Shown here: positions 42,671 through 52,336 of the stretch, piece by piece
Numbering within the stretch: the first letter of the stretch is position 1
How the letters are laid out: every line of letters begins with the position of its first letter
Source: Pirellulaceae bacterium
Lineage (GTDB): Bacteria; Planctomycetota; Planctomycetia; Pirellulales; Pirellulaceae
Reading direction: 5' to 3'
NCBI GenBank assembly: GCA_019636375.1
Contig: JAHBXS010000005.1
Coordinates: 1 to 64,000, forward strand
Length of the DNA: 64,000 nucleotides
The notes under the pieces: generated by a model
What the model was told of the DNA's origin: nothing
Database searches by the model: none
The model's input: the letters and a program-made list of their open reading frames with translations, nothing else
Made by a program: the position numbers and the translations under genes

Positions 42671-43186
42671 ATGGCCAAAAGCAAACAAAAACCTGACGAC
42701 TCGGACCAACAAACCATCGCCGCAATTTACAGTTTGGTAGACGCTTTTTGCAAAGAGCGTTTGAACGACGAGTATGCCGAACTCTGTCGCCGCCTCACTG
42801 ATAAACTCGCCCGCAAACGTCCCTCGCCTTTGCTCAAAGGTAAACCGGAAACTTGGGCGTGCGGAATCATTCGAACCATCGGCTGGGTAAATTTTTTAGA
42901 TGATTCCAAACAAAAGCCGTACATGAAACTCACAGCGATCGACAAAGCCCTGGGGGTCGCCGAAAGCACCGGTCAAGGCAAATCGAAACTCATCCGCAAC
43001 CTCTTGAAAATCCGCCCTATGGATCCCGCTTGGACTCTGCGAAGTAATCTCGACGCCAACCCAAATGCGTGGATGATCCTAATCAATGGCTTCGTTGTCG
43101 ACGCCCGCCATCTCCGCCGTGAATACCAAGTCGAAGCCTTCGAAAAGGGGCTCATCCCCTACATCCCAGCCGACGCCAAAACCTAA
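42671..43186 (+). CDS. DUF6398 domain protein
   Basis: A 171-residue protein whose centre matches DUF6398: DEYAELCRRLTDKLARKRPS, then PLLKGKPETWACGIIRTIGW, VNFLDDSKQKPYM and a helix-turn-helix-like LGVAESTGQGKSKLIRNLL. The last part resembles the family's transition region (usually G-V-S-x-S-T). It is plausible that the domain binds nucleic acid, but no function is known. The N-terminus is lysine-rich (MAKSKQKPDD). The ATG at 42671 was chosen; an earlier start adds residues with no support. A MITE-like element lies 93 bp after the stop. Confidence 0.85.
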   Translation: MAKSKQKPDDSDQQTIAAIYSLVDAFCKERLNDEYAELCRRLTDKLARKRPSPLLKGKPETWACGIIRTIGWVNFLDDSKQKPYMKLTAIDKALGVAESTGQGKSKLIRNLLKIRPMDPAWTLRSNLDANPNAWMILINGFVVDARHLRREYQVEAFEKGLIPYIPADAKT

Positions 43187-43278
43187 AACATGCCGGTCGA
43201 AAGACGCTTATGCTAATTCGTGTAACCGTGAATAAACACTCATAAACCGTCTCTGCCCAGGCAAATAGGCTACTAAGA

Positions 43279-43374
43279 GCCAATCCCCAAAGGGGCCAGA
43301 CCCTTTGGAGGCTAGAACAGAATTTACGTTTTTGTTTCATCGCAGGAGAGGGTCTGACCCCTTTGGGGATTGGC
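43279..43374 (+). repeat. MITE-like element, copy 1
   Basis: A 96-bp element with 26-bp terminal inverted repeats: GCCAATCCCCAAAGGGGCCA then GACCCT on the left, and the reverse complement with one mismatch on the right. The body reads TTGGAGGCTAG ... CAGAATTTACG ... GTTTCATCG. The same sequence occurs at 52337-52433 (reversed) and 54147-54243. It would fold into one long hairpin. It contains no gene. Confidence 0.93.
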
Positions 43375-43391
43375 AATGAAGACTTTCTGCC

Positions 43392-44678
43392 TCAGCTTGC
43401 ATTGACTTCTTGCGCCGATAATGCAACTTCATTTGTGATCCCAATTGAATTGGGCAGGTCATCAGCGACTTCTATTTGTAGTGCTTCATCTTCTTGTTCT
43501 GCCGGGGAGACTTTCTCGCGCCCAGATTTTTGTTTGCTGTCCGCCAATGGCAACAATGCTGAACAGATACATCCAAACACGGAGATGATACCCATCAACG
43601 CAAAACTCCCCGCCCCGAACCGTTCATAGACACCTCCGCAGATGCTGAGCATTCCCGTCATAAAAACTCCACCAGCTACGGCAGAATAAAGCCCCTGAGC
43701 CGTACCACCCAATCCGGATGCGTAGCGGCGATGAATGAAATAAATCGCTCCCAAATGAGTCGCTCCGAAACTCGCGGCGTGAAGGATTTGCAATAGCCCA
43801 ATGATCGCCAGCGGTGGATCAAACGCCATCGCACTCCAGCGGATCGCTGCCAAAGCCCCCCCGATCATCAGCAATCTTTCTGCCCCCCAACGCCCGATCG
43901 CCACGCGTCCCCAATGGAACAGCGTGATTTCGGCAATGATTCCGATGCCCCATAAAACGCCGATCGTGGTTCCCGAAAAACCGCGACTTGCCCAATGGAC
44001 CGACCCGAAACTATAAAGCATCGCATGGCTGGCTTGGGTCAACCCTGCCGCCAGCAAAAACACCAAAAAGACCCGTCGCAAAAGTACCCGTGCCGTCGCC
44101 TTGACCGTGAAACGCTCGCTCGAGTGTCGTTCGTGACCATCCCCTTGCTTCGATAGTAAAAATCCAGCAGCCGTCAAAAGTGCGTTACTCAAGATAAGCG
44201 GCCAAATCAACTGCCGCTCATCGATCACCAGCAACAGAGAACCAGCCGCCAAACTCCCCACGACAAACGCCAATGAACCACAAATTCGAACATGACCATA
44301 TTGATAATGCCCTTGTTCGGACTGTTCAAAAGCCAAAGCATCCAGCATTGGCAAAATCGGTGACATCGCCGCGCCCGACAAAACCAACAACAGGGTAATC
44401 GCAGGGAAACTCGAAACACCGGCTAAACCCAAGGTCAACAGCGTGGAACTAGCGGCCAACGCAATCACAAGCCCTCGCTTGGCGTGCCAGCGGTCGGCCA
44501 AATAGGTCAAGATTGGCGCTGATAAAATACGAATGCCCGACTGAGCCGCTAGGGCAAATGCAAGTTGCTCGTTGCTGAGCCCAATCGCCTTGAGCCAGAC
44601 AGGAAGAAACGGCAAGTTGATTCCAAACACCACAAAGAGAGCGGCGTAGACACTCCCCGTGCGAATCACCGGAGTCAT
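43392..44678 (-). CDS. MFS transporter (MFS_1-like, HcaT/LacY-type)
   Basis: A 428-residue inner-membrane transporter with about 12 hydrophobic segments. It begins VYAALFVVFGINLPFLPVWL, the start of the MFS_1-like/HcaT group. The A-like loop is YLADRWHAKRGLV; later segments include LWGIGIIAEITLFHWGRVAI and HRRYASGLGGTAQGLYSAVA. The C-terminal ~45 residues form an acidic cytoplasmic tail (EKVSPAEQEDEALQIEVADD). The start at 44678 overlaps the mtaB stop as ATGA. The substrate is unknown. Joint transcription with mtaB and clpS is likely, though no shared function is evident. Confidence 0.88.
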   Translation of the reverse strand: MTPVIRTGSVYAALFVVFGINLPFLPVWLKAIGLSNEQLAFALAAQSGIRILSAPILTYLADRWHAKRGLVIALAASSTLLTLGLAGVSSFPAITLLLVLSGAAMSPILPMLDALAFEQSEQGHYQYGHVRICGSLAFVVGSLAAGSLLLVIDERQLIWPLILSNALLTAAGFLLSKQGDGHERHSSERFTVKATARVLLRRVFLVFLLAAGLTQASHAMLYSFGSVHWASRGFSGTTIGVLWGIGIIAEITLFHWGRVAIGRWGAERLLMIGGALAAIRWSAMAFDPPLAIIGLLQILHAASFGATHLGAIYFIHRRYASGLGGTAQGLYSAVAGGVFMTGMLSICGGVYERFGAGSFALMGIISVFGCICSALLPLADSKQKSGREKVSPAEQEDEALQIEVADDLPNSIGITNEVALSAQEVNAS

Positions 44679-45940
44679 ACGAGGCAACCTGCCTCGCGGT
44701 CGATTCCGCGCGGAACAAAAGACACGAAGCCCCCGAGTTTCATTTCGGATTGGGATGGCAAGCGACAGGTCGCGTAACGGCAAGCGGTTCCTTGAGCCTC
44801 ATCGTTCTCAATTTTTTCAATCAAGACTCGTAGTGGTTTTCCCGCGAGCTGCCGGAAATAATCTTCACGCAATGCAACTTCATAAGCCGTCAACTGTTCG
44901 ACGCGGGCAGCCTTGATTTCCCCTGCGACTTGATCGGGGTAGTCTGCCGCTGGGGTTCCCTTCCGAGCACTGAACGGGAAGATGTGGATTTTTGAAAAAC
45001 CAATTTGGCTGCAAACATTCAACGTGTCTTCAAAGTCAGCGTCACTTTCCCCAGGAAATCCAACGATGACATCGGTCGTAAAGGCCGGCTTGTCAATTGC
45101 ATCCGCCACGGCGAGGCAGCGGTCAACAATCCGTTTCGCATTCCAGCGACGGTCCATTCGCCGAAGAATGCGATCACTGCCGCTTTGCAAACAAACATGC
45201 AAATGAGGAGCGACTTTCTCCGGAAAGTCCCGCATCACGGCAATCAAATCGCGTGTGACCTCAGTAGCCTCAATGCTCGACAAACGAACTCGATAGTCGA
45301 ATGGTAGTTCGGCCAGTTGCCGCACCAAACTTGCCAACCGCGTCCATTCCGCTCTGGGAAGGCCCCGGTTGAAATCTACACCATAATGCCCCAGATGGAT
45401 GCCCGTCAAAATAATTTCGCGATGTCCTGCCTCAAGCAAACCTCGCACTTCCGCCAAGATTTCATCCGACGGGCGACTATACATGTGCGGTCGTACTGAC
45501 GGAATGATGCAGTAGGTACAACGAAGTAGGCAGCCGTCTTGGACTTTGACATAGGCCCGTTGGCGTCCTCGCATACCACGAATCCCGGTTGGCAAATCAA
45601 TGACTCCAAACCGCCCCAGCAGATCGGGGATTTCCCTCTTGTCGGTGATCACTTCAGAGACGCCTGGAAGTTTGGCGACTTCCTGAGGTGCTCGTGTTGC
45701 AAAACAACCCATGACTACGATCTTGGCTTGGGGATTGTCTCGATGCAGACGGCGAATGAGTTGTCGGCCTTTCGCGTCCCCTTCGCTGGTCACGGTGCAC
45801 GTATTAACGACACATAGATCCGCAGCCTCTTCCGGCTCCGCTTCGGCAAACCCAGCAGATAGCAAACCTTCACGAACCAGTTGAGTTTCGTATTGGTTGA
45901 CTTTACATCCCAGCGTTACGGTTTTGATTTTCGACGTCAC
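44675..45940 (-). CDS. mtaB: tRNA t6A37 methylthiotransferase
   Basis: A 421-residue radical-SAM methylthiotransferase. The N-terminal UPF0004 domain starts TVTLGCKVNQYETQL with cysteines in LCVVNTCTVT and VVMGCFATRA. The radical-SAM cluster motif is CLLRCTYC (Cys-x3-Cys-x2-Cys), followed by LTGIHLGHYGVD and LQSGSDRILRRMDR. A short TRAM-like end follows. GCKVNQYE is the form seen in MtaB, which adds a methylthio group to N6-threonylcarbamoyladenosine at position 37 of tRNAs. The start codon appears to be GTG, overlapping the clpS stop (GTGA). The stop overlaps the MFS start. Confidence 0.92.
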   Translation of the reverse strand: MTSKIKTVTLGCKVNQYETQLVREGLLSAGFAEAEPEEAADLCVVNTCTVTSEGDAKGRQLIRRLHRDNPQAKIVVMGCFATRAPQEVAKLPGVSEVITDKREIPDLLGRFGVIDLPTGIRGMRGRQRAYVKVQDGCLLRCTYCIIPSVRPHMYSRPSDEILAEVRGLLEAGHREIILTGIHLGHYGVDFNRGLPRAEWTRLASLVRQLAELPFDYRVRLSSIEATEVTRDLIAVMRDFPEKVAPHLHVCLQSGSDRILRRMDRRWNAKRIVDRCLAVADAIDKPAFTTDVIVGFPGESDADFEDTLNVCSQIGFSKIHIFPFSARKGTPAADYPDQVAGEIKAARVEQLTAYEVALREDYFRQLAGKPLRVLIEKIENDEAQGTACRYATCRLPSQSEMKLGGFVSFVPRGIDREAGCLV

Positions 45941-46290
45941 TCGCTGGCTTCCGGTTCAATAGAGGCTTTCATCGAGCCCTGACAACGAGGGATCAACGCA
46001 TCGCGACCAAAGGCGTGAATTTGTTCACGTTTGAGTTCAGCATGTTCTTTGGTCGTCGTGAGGCAAATCGCACGCCCCGAGCGATCGACTTCTTTGGCGA
46101 TCATAAAACCTTTTTCTAGATCGTGCCCGAACAAGGTTTGCATCATGAGCATCACGTACTCATAGGAGTGGTCATCGTCGTCCCACAAGATGACATGGTA
46201 ACGCGGTTGACGTTTGGGTTTTTGCCGCCGATCCTTTTTTTGTTTGACCTCGACCACAGGCTCGTCTAGGACAACCGTTTTCTCGTCCAT
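45937..46290 (-). CDS. clpS: ATP-dependent Clp protease adaptor ClpS
   Basis: A 117-residue protein with a basic N-terminal tail (KQKKDRRQKPKRQPRY) and the ClpS fold: VILWDDDDHSYEYVMLMMQT, LEKGFMIAKEVDRSGRAI, and KEHAELKREQIHAFGRD. ClpS delivers N-degron proteins to ClpAP. In typical ClpS the first motif reads N-D-D-x-T; here it is D-D-D-D-H-S, a variation found in planctomycete-type members (inference). The start at 46290 (MDEKTVVL) was preferred to a longer GTG reading at 46326. Its stop overlaps the mtaB start, so the clpS-mtaB-MFS genes form an operon. Confidence 0.88.
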   Translation of the reverse strand: MDEKTVVLDEPVVEVKQKKDRRQKPKRQPRYHVILWDDDDHSYEYVMLMMQTLFGHDLEKGFMIAKEVDRSGRAICLTTTKEHAELKREQIHAFGRDALIPRCQGSMKASIEPEASE

Positions 46291-46716
46291 AATGTGATCA
46301 ATACTCCGTCTAACCAAAGACAACACACGAATCCAACGGGTGATAGGCGATGGGACCTTCAGCCGTTATACTTAGGCGGGAGAAATGGGGTCAGTGATCG
46401 TCTGGCATCGAGCACCAAAAAGGGTGTTTGATTGTCGATGCCTTACAAGACTTTTCTCACCGCCTCCAAGAATCCTACGACAATGATTCTAATCGATTTT
46501 GTTACAGAGAATAGCACTTTTTGTGCCGGAAGCAAGCCGCGTGGGATTGGGGTAATTTCTGGGCCTTAGGCGGGGTCTTGCGGGCCACTGACGCTCCAAT
46601 GGGCTTAGATTGTACGTAGCCGGAACGAAGATTAAGCCGGACATTTGGTTTGAATCGTTCGGACATCGCTTTGAAAAACCAACTTTTTTACCACTGATTT
46701 GAACGAGTAAACGAAA
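46291..46716. other. Divergent intergenic region clpS / M20 peptidase
   Basis: About 426 bp, presumably with promoters for both directions. I see no gene and no strong -35/-10 pair. A run GGGTCAG-type half-site near 46390 recalls the MITE end sequence, but no element is present. Confidence 0.4.
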
Positions 46717-48114
46717 ATGACTACGCTCGACAAGTTCATCGTTGAAAACCGCAACCGCTACGAATCGGAATTAATCGACTGGTTGAAAATCCCCAGCGTC
46801 AGCACCGACCCGGCTTTTAAAGCCGACGTCAAACGTGCGGCGCAGTGGCTGGCCGAGCGGTTCGTCAGCCTGAAGTTTAAGACAGAGTTGATCGAGACCT
46901 GTGGGCATCCGTTGGTGTTCGCCCAGTCACCGGTCATCGAAGGGGCTCCGACGGTGCTCGTTTACGGCCACTACGATGTTCAGCCTCCCGATCCGCTCGA
47001 CGAGTGGATCACGCCCCCTTTTCAACCCACCATTCGCGAAGGAAAAATCTTCGCCCGAGGAGCAACCGACGACAAAGGCCAAATGATTACCCATTTGTTC
47101 GGTGCCGAGGCCTGGATCAAAACTACTGGCCAGCTTCCGATCAACCTGAAGTTTCTCATCGAGGGTGAAGAAGAATGCGGCAGCGGAGGGCTGTACGAAT
47201 TCCTCGCCGGAAAATATGACACGCCAGAACGCTCGGCAGAGCAACTGATCAAGGCTGACATCGTGGTGGTCAGCGACAACGCTCAATATGCTCCCGGGCA
47301 ACCAGCGGTGACTTATGGGCTGCGCGGGATCGCCTATTTTGAGATTCGTTTGACAGGTCCCAAACAAGACCTGCACAGTGGCCTCTACGGTGGTTCCATC
47401 ACCAACCCCGCAAACACATTGTCAAAAATGCTGGCGTCATTAGTTGACGACCAAGGCCGAATTCAACTTCCCGGTTTCTATGATGACGTCATCGAACTTT
47501 CAGACAATGAACGGGAACAATTTTCCAGTCTCGGTTTTGATGAGCAGGCTTACTTTGCAAGTGTCGGTGTCACCGGAGCAACGGGCGAAGCAGGTTTCTC
47601 GGCTCTCGAACGCCGCTGGGCTCGACCGACCTGCGACATCAACGGCCTTTGGAGTGGCTATCAAGGGGCCGGAGCAAAGACCATCCTCCCCGCTCGTGCC
47701 GGAGCAAAAGTGAGCTTTCGCCTTGTCCCGAATCAGCACCCGGACAAAGTCTACGTGGCCCTGAAAAGTCATCTGGAATCGCTTTGTCCGCCGGGCATTA
47801 CCCTTGAGCTGATCAACATTCATGGAGCACCGGGCTCGATGGTCCCACTCGATAGCCCCTACATGACCGCCGCCGCGCAAGCGATTGAAAAAGGTTTCGG
47901 CACCTCCCCTGTATTTATTCGGTCCGGTGGATCAATTCCCGTTGTCAATGCTTTTGCCGAACAAGCGGGGATGGACACGCTCCTGCTGGGTTGGGGCCAA
48001 GACGACGACAATCTCCACAGCCCTAACGAGAAATTTTCTTTGGCAGATTACCATCGTGGGATCGCAACCAGTGCCCACCTCTGGGAAGAAATTGGAAAAA
48101 TCCGCCAGAGTTAG
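46717..48114 (+). CDS. M20 family metallopeptidase (dipeptidase)
   Basis: A 465-residue M20 peptidase. Metal ligands and catalytic residues are evident: YGHYDVQPPDP (His, Asp), RGATDDKGQM (bridging Asp), EGEEECGSGG (catalytic Glu and ligand), and the closing LHSPNEKF with the last His. A lid/dimerisation domain lies at ~200-330 (KQDLHSGLYGGSITNP). It resembles CNDP-like dipeptidases of the PepV/ArgE/DapE superfamily. It would hydrolyse dipeptides or short peptides in the cytoplasm. The gene stands alone before serS, 103 bp downstream. Confidence 0.93.
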   Translation: MTTLDKFIVENRNRYESELIDWLKIPSVSTDPAFKADVKRAAQWLAERFVSLKFKTELIETCGHPLVFAQSPVIEGAPTVLVYGHYDVQPPDPLDEWITPPFQPTIREGKIFARGATDDKGQMITHLFGAEAWIKTTGQLPINLKFLIEGEEECGSGGLYEFLAGKYDTPERSAEQLIKADIVVVSDNAQYAPGQPAVTYGLRGIAYFEIRLTGPKQDLHSGLYGGSITNPANTLSKMLASLVDDQGRIQLPGFYDDVIELSDNEREQFSSLGFDEQAYFASVGVTGATGEAGFSALERRWARPTCDINGLWSGYQGAGAKTILPARAGAKVSFRLVPNQHPDKVYVALKSHLESLCPPGITLELINIHGAPGSMVPLDSPYMTAAAQAIEKGFGTSPVFIRSGGSIPVVNAFAEQAGMDTLLLGWGQDDDNLHSPNEKFSLADYHRGIATSAHLWEEIGKIRQS

Positions 48115-48217
48115 TGCTTTAATTTGTTAGCGATTGAAAAAGCTCAGCGAACACTCCTGTCAATCAAAGCTTAGTAATCAATTTAGTCTCCAACGCTTTA
48201 CCTAAAGAATCACCAAG

Positions 48218-49510
48218 ATGCTTGATCGAAAATTCATCATCGAAAACGCAGATGCCGTAAAACAAAATTGCACGAATCGCGGAGTGACCGCAGAAGTCGA
48301 TCGCTTGATCGAGCTAGAAGCCAAACGCCGCGAGGTCTTGGCTCAAGTCGAGCAGTTCAACCGACAAGCCAACGAAGTTTCGAAATCAATTGGTCAAGCG
48401 AAAGACGCCGCCGAACGCGATGCCCGCAAGGAAGAGGGGCGACGATTGCGGGATGCCAAAGACCATGCCCAAACTCAACACGATGAACTTGACGCATTGA
48501 TTCATGAAATTCAATTGACGATCCCAAATATGGCTCACGCTGCTGCGCCAGTGGGTAGAGATGACCAAGCGAACCTTGAAGTTGGCAAAGGCAAAATTCC
48601 GATTCGGTTCTACGATTTCAAACCGCTCGATCATTTGACCCTTGGCGAAAAACAAGGCTGGATCGACTTTGAAGGGGGAGCGAGAACTACGGGTGCCGGT
48701 TTCTATTTTCTTAAAGGCGAGATTGTGCTCCTCGACTTGGCCTTGCAGCAGTGGGCCGTGAGAGAACTTGTTCGCCGAGGATACCTGCCGACCATCACCC
48801 CGGACCTCGCTCAAGACTCAATCTTGCGCGGAATCGGATTTATGCCTCGCGGGCCGGAGACCCAAGTCTACAGCATCGACGGTTCGAACCTATCCCTCGT
48901 CGGTACCGCCGAAATCACGTTGGGTGGCCTGTACGCCAACCAAACGCTCGACGCTGCCGATTTGCCTTTGAGGATCTGTGGCATCAGCCACTGTTACCGC
49001 ACTGAAGCCGGGGCTGCCGGGCGCGCGTCGCGAGGGCTGTATCGTGTTCACCAGTTCACAAAAGTCGAAATGTTTGCGTTCACGACTCCTGACCAAAGCG
49101 AGACGTTGCACCAAGAAATTAAAAACATCGAGTGCGACCTGTTCGATGCTCTTGAAATCCCTTATCGAGTTGTCGACACGGCCACCGGCGATTTGGGAGG
49201 CCCGGCATACCGTAAGTACGACCTGGAGGCTTGGATGCCAGGGCGAGGCGAGGCGGGCGAGTGGGGCGAAGTAACCAGCACGTCAAACTGTACTGATTAC
49301 CAAGCTCGTCGACTCAACATCCGCTACAAGGTCGCGGGTGAAAAAGGGACTCATTTCGTTCACACCCTGAACGGCACCGCCATCGCTCTCAGCCGTGCCC
49401 TGATCGCAATTTTAGAAAACCATCAAAACGCCGACGGCACGGTCTCCATCCCCCGCGCCCTCGCCCCCTACATGGGCTGCGAAAAAATCGGCAAAGCAAT
49501 CGCACGTTAA
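48218..49510 (+). CDS. serS: Seryl-tRNA synthetase
   Basis: A 430-residue class IIa SerRS. The N-terminal coiled-coil arm (residues ~25-105, with LDALIHEIQLTIPNMAH) binds the long variable arm of tRNA-Ser. The catalytic domain shows RTTGAGFYFLKG, LVGTAEITLGGLY (motif 2 start), CYRTEAGAAGRASRGLYRVH (motif 2), and NGTAIALSRALIAILENHQN (motif 3). It charges tRNA-Ser and tRNA-Sec with serine. The C-terminus is of normal length. It shares its strand with the M20 peptidase but need not be co-transcribed with it. Confidence 0.98.
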   Translation: MLDRKFIIENADAVKQNCTNRGVTAEVDRLIELEAKRREVLAQVEQFNRQANEVSKSIGQAKDAAERDARKEEGRRLRDAKDHAQTQHDELDALIHEIQLTIPNMAHAAAPVGRDDQANLEVGKGKIPIRFYDFKPLDHLTLGEKQGWIDFEGGARTTGAGFYFLKGEIVLLDLALQQWAVRELVRRGYLPTITPDLAQDSILRGIGFMPRGPETQVYSIDGSNLSLVGTAEITLGGLYANQTLDAADLPLRICGISHCYRTEAGAAGRASRGLYRVHQFTKVEMFAFTTPDQSETLHQEIKNIECDLFDALEIPYRVVDTATGDLGGPAYRKYDLEAWMPGRGEAGEWGEVTSTSNCTDYQARRLNIRYKVAGEKGTHFVHTLNGTAIALSRALIAILENHQNADGTVSIPRALAPYMGCEKIGKAIAR

Positions 49511-49703
49511 GTTTCCAGATGGATTCGACATCCAGGATAATCGACCGCTTCGTGCTGCTAGCATTCATGGAATCCCGAATGAAGTGAATTAAGGGGTTGG
49601 TTCCAAATCGGTAGACTTTTCCGAGACGATCACAAAAGTGGCACATCGCTCCAAGGTTCGGTCGATGCTATCAGCGTCAACACACTTTGGGGAATCAATT
49701 TCT

Positions 49704-49985
49704 ATGACCATCAACCCCCTGATTTCACAAGTCCGCGAACTTGTACGCGAGCGACTTCAAGACCTCGTGGGAAACCCACAAGCGACGATTTCGCAGTCTT
49801 TTTTGGTCGTGAAAAACGAATTCGCTGGAGTCCGTTTTGTTTTTGATGACCTCTCGGCTTATTGGAAATTCAATGAGTCAGTGATCAAAGTTTTTCGGGA
49901 TCAGCAGCCAGTATCCGTTTTGGAAATTGAACAATTGTCTTTGCCCGAATCTTCAAAAATTGTGCCTACAACCCGTGCAGCTTAG
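49704..49985 (+). CDS. Small hypothetical protein
   Basis: A 93-residue protein starting MTINPLISQVRELVRERLQD. It has regular-looking strands and helices (ATISQSFLVVKNEFAGVRFV, VIKVFRDQQPVSVLEIEQL) and no signal peptide. No family recognised. The start at 49704 is preferred, since the upstream extension is not protein-like; its Shine-Dalgarno is weak. It may be a true small gene between serS and the glycosyltransferase, but this rests only on its protein-like composition. Confidence 0.5.
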   Translation: MTINPLISQVRELVRERLQDLVGNPQATISQSFLVVKNEFAGVRFVFDDLSAYWKFNESVIKVFRDQQPVSVLEIEQLSLPESSKIVPTTRAA

Positions 49986-50153
49986 TTAGCCCGCAAAGTT
50001 TACCAATCCTGTCTGGCTTTTTATTCGCTGGACCAAACAACGTCAAGAAATCGATTGGATTGGAGCCAAAAATTTTCGATATTTACCAACCCCGGTTCCG
50101 ATTCTTAACAATCTGGAGTCGGTTATTTTAGTCGTCCCGAGCAAGGCCAAGCC

Positions 50154-51032
50154 ATGCCGAAATTCTCCGTCTTTATTCCAATTCTTGGTGATTCAATTGA
50201 GCTTGAGCGAACGATTGCCTCGCTGCTTCGCGGATGCAATCTTCAAACTCAAGTAATTGCCGTCCATGACGGGACGTATCGAGACGAGTACGATTTGCAA
50301 AGTGAAGGGGTCGAATTCGTGGCCCTCCCCAACCAGCGTCGTTTAATCAGCTTTTGGAATTCGGCCCTTAGCCGAGCGAGTGGAGACTACCTCCTCGTGG
50401 TTCGGCCTGGCGTGGAACTTGATGACCATTGGCAGTCGAGAATCGCCAAATCGTTCCTTGATCCGAATGTGGCGCTCGTCGCTCCCGTCATCGAATCTGT
50501 CGGGCAATCGATTGTCGGAATCAATGTCAATGCATTTGGCACCAGATCGCTTGCAACAAGGGTTCGTGACTTCGGTTTGGGTGGCTCGTCTTATGCAGTC
50601 GCCTTTCGAAACGAGGCACTTGGTTGGTTGCCAACATTAGATAACGGCATCGAGGACTTGTACCTGGACGCAGAGATCGCAATGGGCCTCCGAGAATTGG
50701 GATACCAATCCCGTTTGGCGACGGACTGGATTGTGGGTGGCCCGATCGACGAAATTCATCGCGAGGCGACTCAACCGCATGGTTGCTCAGCATCACGTTC
50801 GCTAAACAGACACCGAAATTTGTTTAAAACCCCGAATACAATGATCCTTCGCGAAGTCTTGCAATCAATTTGGCAAGGGCCGAAAACGCTACGTCATGCT
50901 TGGCAACGACTCGCAGCCAAGAAATTTGCCCGGGACGACCAGCGAGCCTTTCAGCAACTGCAACAAGCCAAGCAGTCCCTCGCTGAACTCTCCGCCAATC
51001 GAACCCAACCCCCTCAACGCCGCGCCGCTTGA
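50154..51032 (+). CDS. Glycosyltransferase family 2-like protein
   Basis: A 292-residue protein with a GT-A fold start: FSVFIPILGDSIELERTIAS, then LQTQVIAVHDGTYRDEYDLQ, and ISFWNSALSRASGDYLLVVRPGVELDDHW, where a typical D-x-D is replaced by R-P-G-V-E-L-D-D. It transfers a sugar from a nucleotide sugar to an unknown acceptor, in cell-envelope or exopolysaccharide work. The C-terminal ~60 residues are basic and helical, with no transmembrane segment. The missing D-x-D makes catalytic activity somewhat doubtful. A short-distance Shine-Dalgarno (AAGG) supports the start. Confidence 0.8.
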   Translation: MPKFSVFIPILGDSIELERTIASLLRGCNLQTQVIAVHDGTYRDEYDLQSEGVEFVALPNQRRLISFWNSALSRASGDYLLVVRPGVELDDHWQSRIAKSFLDPNVALVAPVIESVGQSIVGINVNAFGTRSLATRVRDFGLGGSSYAVAFRNEALGWLPTLDNGIEDLYLDAEIAMGLRELGYQSRLATDWIVGGPIDEIHREATQPHGCSASRSLNRHRNLFKTPNTMILREVLQSIWQGPKTLRHAWQRLAAKKFARDDQRAFQQLQQAKQSLAELSANRTQPPQRRAA

Positions 51033-51109
51033 AATTGGAAGTCGGTCGAGACGGAGTTTTTTAAAGCTAGGTTGGTGATCCGGGATTTGAAGCCTGACTG
51101 TGCCTTCTG

Positions 51110-52120
51110 TTATTGGAAGATTGAGCTTAGTTCGCGGGTAGCATCGTCCCAGGATTTGGCGGCTTCGGCGAAATCGACTGGTTGAACGCGCATGTTTTCT
51201 ATGGCGACCCGTGACACGGTAGCGGCATTGTTCGAGTTTAGGGGCAACTGGGCACTGGGACATTCACACAACATTCTTTCGATTTCGGCACTCAACAGAA
51301 AATCGACGAGTCGCTGAGCCGCTTGTGGGTTGGGGGCGTCGGCAAGAATCCCCAATGTGTTGGGGATCAACAACGTGCCCGACGAACTAGGTTGTTGGTC
51401 GGGATATACAATCGCCACGGGTTGCCCCTTTTCCAATTCGATGATGGCGTCATCGGTGTCGGTGAGCCCCCAGGCGTAACGACCTGCCGAGACATTTCGA
51501 GCAACTGTCTTATTGCCGCTTTCTTGTTGCGCATTCTCAGCCGCTTTTTTGAAGAATTCAACCGCCTCCTCGGTTGGCCACTCCGAAAAAATCACCGCTG
51601 CCTGAGTTGCCGTCGTTCCAAAAAACGGTTTGGCCATTCCGCAGTTTCCTTTCCACCGCGGATCGATCAAGTCTCGAATTGAGTTTGGATGTTGCGTTGC
51701 GTCCGGCAGCAAATCGGTGTTCACAATGAGCACCCGCGCTCGGGCCGCGAAACCGTACCATTTCCCGTCGGGGGAGCGGAACGACTCGGGATATTCGGCA
51801 GCTCGGGGGCTTGAGTAAGCGGCCAAGCGCCCGGCCCGCTCTAGCCGCAACGTATGTAAGACCTCATTGTTCCAAAACAGATCCGCACGCCCACGACCGG
51901 CTGATTCGATCAACTCGTTTGCAAGGCCAACCGTTTTGTTGCTTTCAATATCGTACTTTGCCCGAACCCGAATTCCGGTTTCTTGTTCGAAACGCTTAAG
52001 GACAGGTTCCGAAAACTCTCGATCAAGCGCGACGTAAATGATAATTTCTTGAGTTTGAGTCCCGGTCGAGCATCCGACTATCAAAAACAGCAGTCCCCAA
52101 AGGTTCAACCAACGTATCAT
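51110..52120 (-). CDS. Fbp-type iron ABC transporter substrate-binding lipoprotein
   Basis: A 336-residue lipoprotein with a signal peptide (LNLWGLLFLIVGC, lipobox I-V-G-C). The mature protein has the iron(III)-binding-protein layout: IIIYVALDREFSEPVLKRFE, EQETGIRVRAKYDIES, RADLFWNNEV, and YAWGLTDTDDAIIELEKGQP. The Tyr pairs that grip Fe(III) in FbpA are not clearly present near the expected AGRYAWG site, so the ligand could be another metal or compound. The start at 52120 (MIRWLN) is chosen since it begins the signal peptide. No permease or ATPase is adjacent; a fused permease lies at 30718-32334 and may be its partner. Confidence 0.88.
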   Translation of the reverse strand: MIRWLNLWGLLFLIVGCSTGTQTQEIIIYVALDREFSEPVLKRFEQETGIRVRAKYDIESNKTVGLANELIESAGRGRADLFWNNEVLHTLRLERAGRLAAYSSPRAAEYPESFRSPDGKWYGFAARARVLIVNTDLLPDATQHPNSIRDLIDPRWKGNCGMAKPFFGTTATQAAVIFSEWPTEEAVEFFKKAAENAQQESGNKTVARNVSAGRYAWGLTDTDDAIIELEKGQPVAIVYPDQQPSSSGTLLIPNTLGILADAPNPQAAQRLVDFLLSAEIERMLCECPSAQLPLNSNNAATVSRVAIENMRVQPVDFAEAAKSWDDATRELSSIFQ

Positions 52121-52336
52121 CTTATTGTTCCATTTTTGATATCGAAATTCTCGTTCTTCTAGCAAGACAACGTCCATTCCTTCAAATCCTCGGCTCTTGA
52201 CGTTATTCCCGAGATAATGACAAAGACGACCGTTGCCTCATTGAGTATAATCCCTGACAAGGGCCATTTGTTCAAGTAGCGGGCTGGTGAAAGCTCGAAG
52301 GTGCTTTTTCATTTCGTTGGTTTCTGGGCATTTAGA

